This document shows, one piece after another, positions 56,556-64,000 of a DNA stretch of 64,000 nucleotides; position 1 is the first letter of the stretch; every line of letters begins with the position of its first letter. The position numbers were made by a program, and so were the translations under genes. Source of the DNA: an uncultured Muribaculaceae bacterium (GTDB lineage: Bacteria; Bacteroidota; Bacteroidia; Bacteroidales; Muribaculaceae); the NCBI GenBank assembly GCA_934555895.1, contig CAKTFH010000007.1, positions 10,770-74,769 of the forward strand, written 5' to 3'. The notes beneath the pieces are model-generated. The model was not told where the DNA came from, ran no database searches, and saw only the letters and a program-made list of their open reading frames with translations.

Positions 56556-59333
56556 TTATTTAGCGTTAGCTCTATAGATATCTCGGATTGCCATTGCATT
56601 GACAGGAGTATCGGTAGTCACGAGGTCGACACCGAGATTCATCATGTCGATAATGTCATAGGAGCTGTTGAGGGTCCATGCTGTCACTGACATACCGAGG
56701 TCATGAGCCTGCTTGACCCATTCGGGGTGCGAGCGGAACTCGGCCATATGATAATTGATGCCTGTATAGCCTTTGGCATGAAGCACCTCGGGAGCCACAC
56801 CGCCCTTGATATAGGCCACCTGTGCCTCTGGATCGTCGGCTATCACCTGTTCGCAGGCATTCATCGAAAACGAGATGTATTCCACTTTATCCTGCAGTCC
56901 GTTAGCCTTCACTAGAGCCACGGCTACCGATGCGGCTTCACGGTCGCGGTCGGCAGAGCTGTGCTCCTTGATTTCGATGAAGAGCTTGATGGGCGAGTCT
57001 GTAGCCTTGAGGATATCGAGAAAGTCCTGAAGCATAGGCATCTTCTCGCCATTAGCCAGGGTGAGGTTCTTGCAGGTAGCGCTGGTGGAGTTCTGAATCG
57101 AGACTCCGCCGAACGATGCGTCATGATTGATCATCAGCTGTTTATCGGTTGTCAGCCAGATGTCGGTCTCCACTGCGTATGCTCCGAGCTCGATAGCCTT
57201 ATGCATGCCGGCACGTGAGTTCTGGGCCGAGCCCTCGGTCTGCCAGTAACCGCGGTGTGCCACCACATCGGCTCCCTTGGGAATTTCAGTGACGATGTTG
57301 AGCTTGATCTGCCCGAGATCCTGAAGACTTTCACCACGCATAAGCATCAGACGGTAGTTGCCTGAGACGGCACTTTCTGGGAGCGTGACCCTCACACCGC
57401 CTTCTATAAGAGCGGTAGGGAGCTGCACAAGCGGAGCCTCGTTGCCGTTGATGGCCATGAGCGCCACAATATCGCCGGTTTCAAATCCATTGCCGTTGAT
57501 GGTGAGCACGCCGCCGCTCTTCATGGCCAGGCCGGAATAGAAACTGATTTCAGATACCATTGGAGGCACAACATTGGCAATCTTCTCGCCGGCATCCTCC
57601 CAGAGGGCAGCGACTTCTTCAGGATTGAGGGGCTTGTCGTAGACACGGGCAACGGCCACATTGCCTTTCCATGCGAGCTGGGGTGTGGGACCTGCGTCGC
57701 AGCCGATACCAAACCAACGGTTACCGGCCGTTGCATGGCGGTATTCACCGGCGGTATTGAAGGTCTTCTTCAGCTCGCCGTTCACATATACATAACCTTT
57801 GCCTTCAGCCTTATTCCATACTCCGATAATATGGTAATAGTCGCCCTTGACGGGTGTGATGCCAGAGTTGCCCCACTGCCACTGTGAGTTCCCGTTAGTG
57901 GTGACATTCACGAGATATGTGAGTTCCTGACCGCGGGAGCCCGATGTGGTGCAGAGCATGAGGCCTGTGCCGCCGGCTTCGTGCGACGAGAGGAATTTCA
58001 CCTCGCGATTGTTGGCGGAAAGGTCTCCGTCCCAGTTGCCAGACACGATCGCCTCGAGCGAATGGCCGTCGGCAAGAGCGTCTTTGAATTTCTGGTTATT
58101 CTCATAGTCTACTTTGTAGTAACCGGCCACACCCTGGTCGTTGCTCCACTTGTTGTTGAAGCGTGCGATATAGCCGCCGAAAGCAGGGTCGTAAATCGTA
58201 GTCACATCGCCGGTGTGCGATTCCACGGCATTATGCATGGGCGAGATGTCGGTGGCTGTGCCGTCGGCATTGAACCGGATGTCGAGGAGTTCGGCTACAG
58301 GAAGGTCTTTACCGGGTTCAGGATCAGGTTCGGGCTTGTAACTGGGGTTATATTTTGTGTTGTAGATGGTCTTGATATCAAGTTCCGACAGGGGCTTGCC
58401 ATAGACTTTCGCAGTCACGATTTCCCAGTCGCCGCCAAACTGTCCTCCATTGGGGCCTGCATCGCAACCTACAGCAAACCAGCGTGCAGCCTCATTGGGA
58501 GCAAGACGCAGATTGCCCGGAGCGGCAACTGTGTTTTTCAGTTCACCGTTTACATATATCTGAGCTTTTTTCTCCTCTTTATTCCACACGCCCACCACAT
58601 GATAGTAGGTAAGCGGCTGAGGCACGATGCCGCTTGTAGCCCAGCGCCAGGTGCTGTTGCCATTTTCAGTAACATTGGGAAGGAAAGTAATTTCGTTGCC
58701 GCGGTTGTTGGCGGTCTTACAGATGAAGATACCAGTGCCGCCGGCCTCGTGCGACGAGAACATCTTGGCCTCCTCATTGGCGATAGGCGGTGTGTAGCGG
58801 GCAAGGAAAAGTGTCTCTACTGTGTGGCCCGACAGCAGGGCATCCATAAAGGCCTGATTGCTCTTATAATCGACCTTACAGTAGTTGGGCGACGAGCCGA
58901 GATTGCCGAGGCCCCAGTTGTTGGTGAAATTGCCGGAGTAGCAGCCGTAGATTTCATTGTAGGTGGTGCTGACCTTACCGTCGGGCGATACCACCTCCAC
59001 TGCATTGTGCATGGGCGATGCATCGTAGACAGTGCCGTCCTCGTTGAAACGTATGTCAAGAAGATCGGCTACAGGTGCCGAGTAGGTGAATGTGGCACTG
59101 TCGACATCGGCCGTAGCTGCAGAGTACATCACCTTTTTTGCTGTGTCGTAGATTGTGATACGGCCCTTGTTTTCCTCCAGAGCTATGCTGTCGGGATGAG
59201 AAGCACCGTTGGTGTAAACCAGATTTCCGTCCTTATAAACGAATATATTTTCCGGAGCGTCACCTGTAGCGAGTGCGGCAATACCGCCCGCAAAAAGCGA
59301 CGCCGCAACTAATGATATAGCGATTTTTTTCAT
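56556..59333 (-). CDS. Secreted glycerophosphodiester phosphodiesterase with two LamG-like domains
   Basis: A 925-residue exported protein. Signal peptide at 1-23, then a short beta module (25-87). Two tandem LamG-like concanavalin-type domains (91-327 and 349-582) are clear duplicates: LLDIRFN, FSSHEAGGTG/LSSHEAGGTG, YYHVVGVWNKEE/YYHIIGVWNKAE, RWFAVGCDAGP/RWFGIGCDAGP. A small IPT-like domain follows (600-680). The C-terminus is GDPD (688-925): VAHRGYWQ (His 693), AVETDIWL (Glu 722, Asp 724), MINHDASF (His 737). It should hydrolyse glycerophosphodiesters at the surface, with the LamG parts binding glycans. Six bases after the upstream small secreted gene. Whether the LamG domains bind sugar is inferred. 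Confidence 0.88.
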   Translation of the reverse strand: MKKIAISLVAASLFAGGIAALATGDAPENIFVYKDGNLVYTNGASHPDSIALEENKGRITIYDTAKKVMYSAATADVDSATFTYSAPVADLLDIRFNEDGTVYDASPMHNAVEVVSPDGKVSTTYNEIYGCYSGNFTNNWGLGNLGSSPNYCKVDYKSNQAFMDALLSGHTVETLFLARYTPPIANEEAKMFSSHEAGGTGIFICKTANNRGNEITFLPNVTENGNSTWRWATSGIVPQPLTYYHVVGVWNKEEKKAQIYVNGELKNTVAAPGNLRLAPNEAARWFAVGCDAGPNGGQFGGDWEIVTAKVYGKPLSELDIKTIYNTKYNPSYKPEPDPEPGKDLPVAELLDIRFNADGTATDISPMHNAVESHTGDVTTIYDPAFGGYIARFNNKWSNDQGVAGYYKVDYENNQKFKDALADGHSLEAIVSGNWDGDLSANNREVKFLSSHEAGGTGLMLCTTSGSRGQELTYLVNVTTNGNSQWQWGNSGITPVKGDYYHIIGVWNKAEGKGYVYVNGELKKTFNTAGEYRHATAGNRWFGIGCDAGPTPQLAWKGNVAVARVYDKPLNPEEVAALWEDAGEKIANVVPPMVSEISFYSGLAMKSGGVLTINGNGFETGDIVALMAINGNEAPLVQLPTALIEGGVRVTLPESAVSGNYRLMLMRGESLQDLGQIKLNIVTEIPKGADVVAHRGYWQTEGSAQNSRAGMHKAIELGAYAVETDIWLTTDKQLMINHDASFGGVSIQNSTSATCKNLTLANGEKMPMLQDFLDILKATDSPIKLFIEIKEHSSADRDREAASVAVALVKANGLQDKVEYISFSMNACEQVIADDPEAQVAYIKGGVAPEVLHAKGYTGINYHMAEFRSHPEWVKQAHDLGMSVTAWTLNSSYDIIDMMNLGVDLVTTDTPVNAMAIRDIYRANAK

Positions 59334-59339
59334 GGCGGA

Positions 59340-59825
59340 TTATTTGATGATTACTTTGGAAACTGTGGTATGCTTGCCGCATACCACCTTAACTATGGCT
59401 ACACCCTGGCATAGCTTTTCGGCCGGAATGATGAATGCGCTTGCCGAAGGAGCGAAACGGGCCATTAGGCGCCCGGAGACATCGGATACAGAAATCTCTT
59501 CAATATCCTCGGGAGCAGTCACAGCGATGCAGTTGCCGTCGTAGCTGATTTCAGTGCCGGCGACACCGCTTGCGGCATTCATCCCCGAAGGGATATCTTT
59601 TTTGCGTAGTAGGATGTAATCGAACTCGGCGAAGTTTATTGTAGTCTTCGCGCCATCCATGTTGAAAACATCTGTCGACAATTCATTAAAAACGATTTTG
59701 CGTGCTCCGGGCACACTGTTCACCGGTGTATCGGTGGAGTGTTGATAAAAAAAAACATCAGCACCATACATTCCCGCTGCCGCGATCATCGAGAACAGAG
59801 CCGGCAATAGCAGTCTTTGTTTCAT
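59340..59825 (-). CDS. Small secreted protein with C-terminal sorting-type domain
   Basis: A 161-residue exported protein with signal 1-21 (ends MYGA). The first 60 mature residues (DVFFYQHSTDTPVNSVPGARKIVFNELSTDVFNMDGAKTTINFAEFDYILLRKKD) are a beta module similar in pattern to the start of the GDPD protein. The C-terminal about 70 residues (NCIAVTAPEDIEEISVSDVSGRLMARFAPSAS ... GVAIVKVVCGKHTTVSKVIIK) look like a type IX secretion C-terminal domain with a KVIIK ending. Upstream of the GDPD gene by 6 bases, so the two are cotranscribed. Function not known; probably a surface or secreted partner. Confidence 0.7.
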   Translation of the reverse strand: MKQRLLLPALFSMIAAAGMYGADVFFYQHSTDTPVNSVPGARKIVFNELSTDVFNMDGAKTTINFAEFDYILLRKKDIPSGMNAASGVAGTEISYDGNCIAVTAPEDIEEISVSDVSGRLMARFAPSASAFIIPAEKLCQGVAIVKVVCGKHTTVSKVIIK

Positions 59826-59881
59826 GGAGTTTATTAAAAAGGTTGAACTTATCGGTTTATGCTCCTGACTATGAAGCGCAG

Positions 59882-59889
59882 CAAAATTA
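59882..59889 (-). promoter_or_regulatory. -7 promoter element of the small secreted protein / GDPD operon
   Basis: TAATTTTG on the minus strand, 57 bases before the start. It separates this unit from the upstream regulator gene. Confidence 0.5.
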
Positions 59890-59970
59890 CCGTTTAGATG
59901 TTCAGCGGATGCGGACTGATGTTCACAAAAACGGTCAGCATGTAAAATTCAACCAATTTATCCCGGTTTA

Positions 59971-62742
59971 TTACCTGTTTTTTCCATCGTAATGGCTCGG
60001 AGGCACTCCGAACTTTCTCTTAAACACTTTTGAAAAATGGCTCGGATCGGCGAAGCCACAGCGATAGGCAGTCTCCGATACATTGAATCCATCGGCAAGC
60101 AGACGCCCGGCCTCGGCAAGGCGTTTCTCGCGGATATATTCGCTTATCGACATCCCCGTAAGTGATTTCATGCGGTTATGGAGCAGCGTGCGGCTCATAC
60201 CGAGCGACGCCGTGATATTGTCCACGCAAAATTCGCTGTTGGAAAGGTTCTCGGCTATCAGACTGTCGACATCGGAAATAAACTTGCGCTCCAGGAGATT
60301 TGAGCCATAACCAGAATCCTCCCCGCTATCAGCAGAGGGTGTAGCTTCGATGCTTTCGGAACCGACAGATGTATCGACAGCCGTGCCATACGATCGGCGC
60401 TGACGCCTTCTTACAAACAGAAACACCCCCGGCACGAGCAGAATGGAGGCATAGATGAGTATTGCCACGGTCGAGCGATAGAATGGTGGCTCTATATCTA
60501 TCTGAAGCGTTCTCACGGGCATTTCCTCCCAATCGCTCGACGCATTGTTGGCACGTATATGCAAAGTATAGTGCCCGGGAGCGAGATTGAACAGCGACAC
60601 CTCGCGCTCATGGCCCACGTTTCGCCAGTATGAATCAGAACCCTCAAGCATTATCTGATAGCTCACCGTATTGGGTTTCCCGGGGATGACAACCCCAAAC
60701 TCAATTGTCAGCGGGCGGCACTGGCTGTATGAGAGCGAAATTCTGTCGAGGTCATCAAGCTCGCGCGGAATAATCCCCGTGCTGTCAGCAGGATGAATCT
60801 CGACACCATTCACCCACAGCGTCTTAAGCCTCACCGGCTGATATGTTTTGCCGTTAGCAGGCTCGGATGGAAGAAAGCTCACAAGCCCCCTTATCGAGCC
60901 GGCATAGATGCGGCCGTCGCTACCTTTGAATATCGACGAAAGGTTCATCTGATTGGTTGGAAGCCCGTTGGCTGTGGTATAGCAGGCCATCTCGTTGCCG
61001 TCTATGTCATATTGCCATATGCCGGTGCTTGTGGTTACCCACATGTTACCCTCCTTGTCATCGGCTATGGCGCATATTGTGCGGTGGTCGCTGCGATTGA
61101 TGGCAGTAGATCCGTCGGCATTGATTATCTGCATGCCACTGTTGTTGGTTCCCACCCATAGTTTGCCTGCCGAGTCACGGCACAGCGAGGTCACAAATCT
61201 GTCGGCCAGCGGATGCTCCGCAGAATCAGGAAGCCACGATGTGATTTTGCAGTTTTTGCCATCAATATGAAAAAGCCCCTCGGTAGTGGTGCCCACCCAC
61301 AAGTTGCCATTGTCGTCGGGCAAGAAAGTGTAAACGAAATTCCAGTCGAGCTGCGGCTGAGCCACTTTGTCGAATGTGTCGGTCTCGGGATTGTAGGTGC
61401 GCATGCCTCTCGTTGTAGCCACGCAGAGGGTGCTGTCGCTGCTGTATGCGAGATAGAATATCGAATTAGAGTTAAGCCCGTTGGAGAACAGATACCGACG
61501 GCAGGTACCATCACGGAGGTCATAACTGAAAAGCCCGTTGAGAAACGAGCCTATCCACATGCGGTGATTCTTCCGGTCATATGCCAGCGAGTGGATATTG
61601 GTGCCTGCCTCAGGAATGCGGTCAAACGGGGTCACGCGCCCCGAGGCCATATCAAGAATATTGATGCCGCCATCTTCCGAGGCTATCCAGAGAGTGCCCT
61701 TCACAGGCTCCGACATCATGCGTACAACATTGCCCCTGAGCCCTTCTTCCTGCGATATATGGCGGAAACGGCGGTCAGTCGCAGTCATTATGGTGATTCC
61801 GCCGAAATAGGTGCCTATCCAAATGTTGCACTCATCGTCGGCCATCAGGGCATATACCGAATTGTCGTCGACAGCGCTCAGCATCTTGTTGACCGCTATG
61901 CCATCCGGCGTGGAAGCTATTATACAGGTACCATTGCTTGTACCGACGATAATATTCCCCTTGCGGTCTTCGGTGATTGCCCGCACCATGCCATGCGGCA
62001 GAGCATCGTCAATGATGTCGGTGTGTCCGTTCTGAGGGTTATATCGGGCAATGCCCTTTCCATTGCGCCCTATCCATAGGTAATTTTTTGAGTCGACCAT
62101 CAGCGGGATTATGTCACCGGCGCCAGTGGTCACATCCTCATAAAGATGTCGTGGCATAAGATGTGCGTGGCCGAGGTCCGGGTCAATACGATAAATCGCT
62201 TGATTGGTCGACACATATACATAATTGTTGCGGTCAGACGCAAGCGAAAGGATGAAATCCGTGTCGAAATGCAGACGCCGAAAACTATCTTTTTCAGGGA
62301 CATACACCCAAAGCCCCCCGCCGGCGCACAACAACCGGCCATCGGGAGTCTCGGCGATTGTTGTCATGTCGGCATTCACATTACCATAGTTTACGAAACT
62401 GTCGGTATCGGGGTTATACCGCGACAAGCCGTGGATGGTAAGCACCCACATTCTGCGGGCCGAATCGAAAAACACCTTTCTCACATAGTTGTGGCGCAGC
62501 GAAGCGGGGTCACCGACAACATTGAAATAATTTTTTACCGAATAGCCGTCGTAACGGCTCAACCCGTTGCGTGTGCCCACCCACACATATCCCTTGCTGT
62601 CGGTGGCTATAGTATTGACCTGATAGTGCGGCAGACCGTTATCGCTCGACAATGTGCCACCGATATGATATTCAGCGGCATGGCATGCCCATGCCACCAA
62701 CATCACAAGCATCATTACCGCACTCCTAACCCGCATGGCCAC
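59971..62742 (-). CDS. Membrane-bound propeller/Y_Y_Y sensor fused to AraC-type DNA-binding domain (kinase-less HTCS-like)
   Basis: A 923-residue regulator. Signal peptide at 1-22, then about 14 Reg_prop blades of the type GLPHYQVNTIATDSKGYVWVGTRNGLSRYDG (about 30-650), a Y_Y_Y domain (about 665-750: LSYSQCRPLTIEFGVVIPGKPNTVSYQIMLEGSDSYW ... YTLHIRANNASSDW), one membrane helix (757-777, STVAILIYASILLVPGVFLF), a short linker, and an AraC helix-turn-helix (816-923: NITASLGMSRTLLHNRMKSLTGMSISEYI ... SETAYRCGFADPSHFSKVFKRKFG). Classical hybrid two-component regulators have histidine kinase and receiver domains between; both are missing here. It should sense a glycan in the periplasm and act directly. 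Located after GH43. Confidence 0.88.
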   Translation of the reverse strand: MAMRVRSAVMMLVMLVAWACHAAEYHIGGTLSSDNGLPHYQVNTIATDSKGYVWVGTRNGLSRYDGYSVKNYFNVVGDPASLRHNYVRKVFFDSARRMWVLTIHGLSRYNPDTDSFVNYGNVNADMTTIAETPDGRLLCAGGGLWVYVPEKDSFRRLHFDTDFILSLASDRNNYVYVSTNQAIYRIDPDLGHAHLMPRHLYEDVTTGAGDIIPLMVDSKNYLWIGRNGKGIARYNPQNGHTDIIDDALPHGMVRAITEDRKGNIIVGTSNGTCIIASTPDGIAVNKMLSAVDDNSVYALMADDECNIWIGTYFGGITIMTATDRRFRHISQEEGLRGNVVRMMSEPVKGTLWIASEDGGINILDMASGRVTPFDRIPEAGTNIHSLAYDRKNHRMWIGSFLNGLFSYDLRDGTCRRYLFSNGLNSNSIFYLAYSSDSTLCVATTRGMRTYNPETDTFDKVAQPQLDWNFVYTFLPDDNGNLWVGTTTEGLFHIDGKNCKITSWLPDSAEHPLADRFVTSLCRDSAGKLWVGTNNSGMQIINADGSTAINRSDHRTICAIADDKEGNMWVTTSTGIWQYDIDGNEMACYTTANGLPTNQMNLSSIFKGSDGRIYAGSIRGLVSFLPSEPANGKTYQPVRLKTLWVNGVEIHPADSTGIIPRELDDLDRISLSYSQCRPLTIEFGVVIPGKPNTVSYQIMLEGSDSYWRNVGHEREVSLFNLAPGHYTLHIRANNASSDWEEMPVRTLQIDIEPPFYRSTVAILIYASILLVPGVFLFVRRRQRRSYGTAVDTSVGSESIEATPSADSGEDSGYGSNLLERKFISDVDSLIAENLSNSEFCVDNITASLGMSRTLLHNRMKSLTGMSISEYIREKRLAEAGRLLADGFNVSETAYRCGFADPSHFSKVFKRKFGVPPSHYDGKNR

Positions 62743-62794
62743 ATCTACTTAGCTTCTCAGCAAACCATTCTGTTCAACAATCAATGAATGCCGG

Positions 62795-63742
62795 TTACTT
62801 GCACTTTACGGCCTTGATGATATTGTCGGCGGAAATCTGCATGACAGGCACCGAATCTCCGGTAAATGATACAGTGGATATATACATCTCGCGTGGATGC
62901 ACCTTGCCGGAAGCTTTATGCGCATGGAACACGATGCGCAGATTGCCATCCTTGTCACGGAACATGGCGCTGTGCCCCACACCCTCCAGCCGGCCGTATT
63001 TCTCGGTGACAGGGAACTGAAATACCGGATTGGCTTCATATTTGGTCCATGGACCCAGAGGCGACGAGGCTGTGGCCACTCCGATGCCGTATTCGGGACA
63101 GGTGTATCCGTTGCCTGAATAGGTCATGTAATAACGACCGTCGTGTTTAATGACGAACGACCCCTCGTTCACGCCCTCGAACTCCCACTTCTGGCTCTGC
63201 TTGATGCATGGGCGGAGCGTTGCCGGCTTGATGGTCTGAAAATCCGGTTCAAGCTCGGCTACCCACACATTCAGGCCGTCGTTGAAACGGTCGAAAAACA
63301 GATAAGGCGTGCCGTCGTCATCGATGAAAAGCGAATTGTCGATGGCCCTTTCCGATGTATACATCGGCTGCTGTTCGCGCTGCACGAACGGCCCGAGGGG
63401 AGAGCTCGACTCGGCCACACATATATGCTCGGCTGCTGTGTAATACATCAGATACCTGTTGCCGACACGATAGATTTCGGGAGCCCAGAACCAATGGTCG
63501 CCATAGGAATCATTCTTGCTGAGGGCCATGCCGGCTTCCTTCCAGTTCACGAGGTCATCTGAAGTGTAGACCATGATTCCATCCTCGCTCATAGTGCCGT
63601 AGGCATAATATATGCCGCCGTCGAGCATGATAAACGGGTCTGCAAACTCCAGGCCTTGCGGTTCCTCGGCTACGGATTCCTGTGCAAAAACGGTCGAAGC
63701 GGCGAGCAACAAGGCAATAGTAAAGGCATTCTTGATTTTCAT
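62795..63742 (-). CDS. Glycoside hydrolase family 43 protein
   Basis: A 315-residue exported enzyme (signal 1-20). The five-bladed propeller signature is present: LEFADPFIMLDGGIYYAYGT (catalytic-base Asp), GDHWFWAPEIYRVGNRYLMYYTA, SERAIDNSLFIDDDGTPYLFFDRFN (Asp), and GVNEGSFVIKHDGRYYMTYSGNGY (general-acid Glu). GH43 enzymes cleave arabinose or xylose from plant glycans, but related members act on galactans. Located 52 bases upstream of the regulator gene, so one operon is likely and its products may be regulated by it. Its promoter is near-consensus. Confidence 0.93.
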   Translation of the reverse strand: MKIKNAFTIALLLAASTVFAQESVAEEPQGLEFADPFIMLDGGIYYAYGTMSEDGIMVYTSDDLVNWKEAGMALSKNDSYGDHWFWAPEIYRVGNRYLMYYTAAEHICVAESSSPLGPFVQREQQPMYTSERAIDNSLFIDDDGTPYLFFDRFNDGLNVWVAELEPDFQTIKPATLRPCIKQSQKWEFEGVNEGSFVIKHDGRYYMTYSGNGYTCPEYGIGVATASSPLGPWTKYEANPVFQFPVTEKYGRLEGVGHSAMFRDKDGNLRIVFHAHKASGKVHPREMYISTVSFTGDSVPVMQISADNIIKAVKCK

Positions 63743-63753
63743 GATATTGAATA

Positions 63754-63771
63754 AAGTTTGTCAACAAACTT
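63754..63771 (-). promoter_or_regulatory. Palindrome upstream of GH43
   Basis: AAGTTTG/CAAACTT, 7 pairs around TCAA, directly before the GH43 start and overlapping its -7 element. Candidate operator for the adjacent AraC-type regulator. Confidence 0.45.
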
Positions 63772-63796
63772 ACTCATTATTCACGAATCTGCCAAA
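63765..63796 (-). promoter_or_regulatory. Near-consensus promoter of GH43
   Basis: On the minus strand TTTG (63793-63796), 20-base spacer and TAAGTTTG (63765-63772), 23 bases before the start codon. Confidence 0.8.
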
Positions 63797-63824
63797 TTTC
63801 CGCACCCCCCGCGAATAACAATAT

Positions 63825-63859
63825 GGCCCCCGGAGGCCAAGGGGAGGCGTCCGGGGGCC
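63825..63859 (-). terminator. Strong hairpin between the GH43 operon and the upstream gene
   Basis: GGCCCCCGGA pairs perfectly with TCCGGGGGCC (10 bp). It has no long T-run on either side. It probably ends the transcript of the partial gene to its right, since the GH43 promoter lies downstream. Confidence 0.6.
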
Positions 63860-63900
63860 GGATAGGAGTCACACTCCGATAGGGTGCGATGATTATGCGG

Positions 63901-64000
63901 TTATCTGAGCATCACCTTGTAGGCTGGAAAACCCAAGCCTGAATGCCCCCTGCGGCCAGGTTTATTTGACCCCATGAGCCAAAATTGCTCTAACCCTTTT
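63901..64000 (-). CDS. Possible C-terminal end of a secreted protein (partial)
   Basis: On the minus strand, a frame open from the window edge ends at a stop at 63901-63903 with the residues GLGFPAYKVMLR. The KVMLR ending resembles the short C-terminal tails of secreted Bacteroidales proteins and is followed by a strong hairpin. Only 32 codons are visible, so this is tentative. Confidence 0.3.
   Translation of the reverse strand, partial: KGLEQFWLMGSNKPGRRGHSGLGFPAYKVMLR

Noticed and set aside
57981..59312. 443-codon open frame antisense to the LamG/GDPD gene
   Set aside because: Opposite the duplicated LamG domains; its sequence is repetitive in the same way as a shadow would be.

Overview
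The window looks like the chromosome of an anaerobic gut member of the Bacteroidales, most likely a Muribaculaceae-type genome. The evidence is many promoters with the Bacteroidetes -7 motif TAnnTTTG, lipoproteins with SPII signals, a PorW/SprE-like type IX secretion component, DUF4493 lipoproteins, a histidine-to-glutamate pathway ending in a fused FtcD, a rubredoxin-first rubrerythrin, and a membrane-bound AraC-type regulator with Reg_prop and Y_Y_Y domains. The family-level assignment is inference; no rRNA is present.

Layout. 1-1460 is the 3' part of uvrA. 1579-7547 is a minus-strand tripartite RND efflux operon (TolC-like, adaptor, pump) ending in a small PII-like protein. 7950-12167 carries glyS, lemA, an FKBP-type lipoprotein and a secreted GH18-like protein. 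12197-20512 is a minus-strand block: porW-like TPR lipoprotein, ftsK, lolA, trxB. Between ftsK and lolA sits a 347-bp gene-free element bounded by 24-bp perfect inverted repeats. 20513-28689 holds a candidate small RNA and a four-gene surface lipoprotein locus (one DUF4925-like, three DUF4493-like). 28780-34213 has a GH78-like rhamnosidase divergent from aspS, then a Nif3-like protein and a coiled-coil/zinc-ribbon protein. 34214-35755 is a structured gene-free stretch and a REP-associated (HUH, IS200-like) transposase split by a frameshift at an A7 run and carrying an unusual C-terminal domain.

35841-43609 has a small lipoprotein, rubrerythrin and the ftcD-hutU-hutH-hutI operon. 43848-46553 has an MscS channel and gap. 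46653-53448 is a minus-strand series: TIR-repeat protein, M23/LysM peptidase, ndk, rsmD/DUF3822, a Big_5 lipoprotein and tRNA-Arg(CCU). 53644-56461 has a small unknown protein, a DEAD-box helicase and a DUF6807-like lipoprotein. 56556-63742 is a minus-strand carbohydrate/surface cluster: GH43, a kinase-less propeller/AraC membrane regulator, a small secreted protein and a double-LamG glycerophosphodiesterase.

How the parts work together. The hut operon converts histidine to glutamate and one-carbon units on tetrahydrofolate. The RND operon exports toxic compounds. The DUF4493 locus and the GH43 cluster look like surface or secreted glycan-related systems. Several secreted proteins end in short sorting-type tails, consistent with a type IX pathway to which the PorW-like protein would belong. 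The observations I think most worth follow-up are the inverted structured repeat pair at 13813-14159, the transposase fusion at 34687-35755, the kinase-less regulator with GH43 and GDPD neighbours, and the TIR protein with a long hairpin just upstream of its start.
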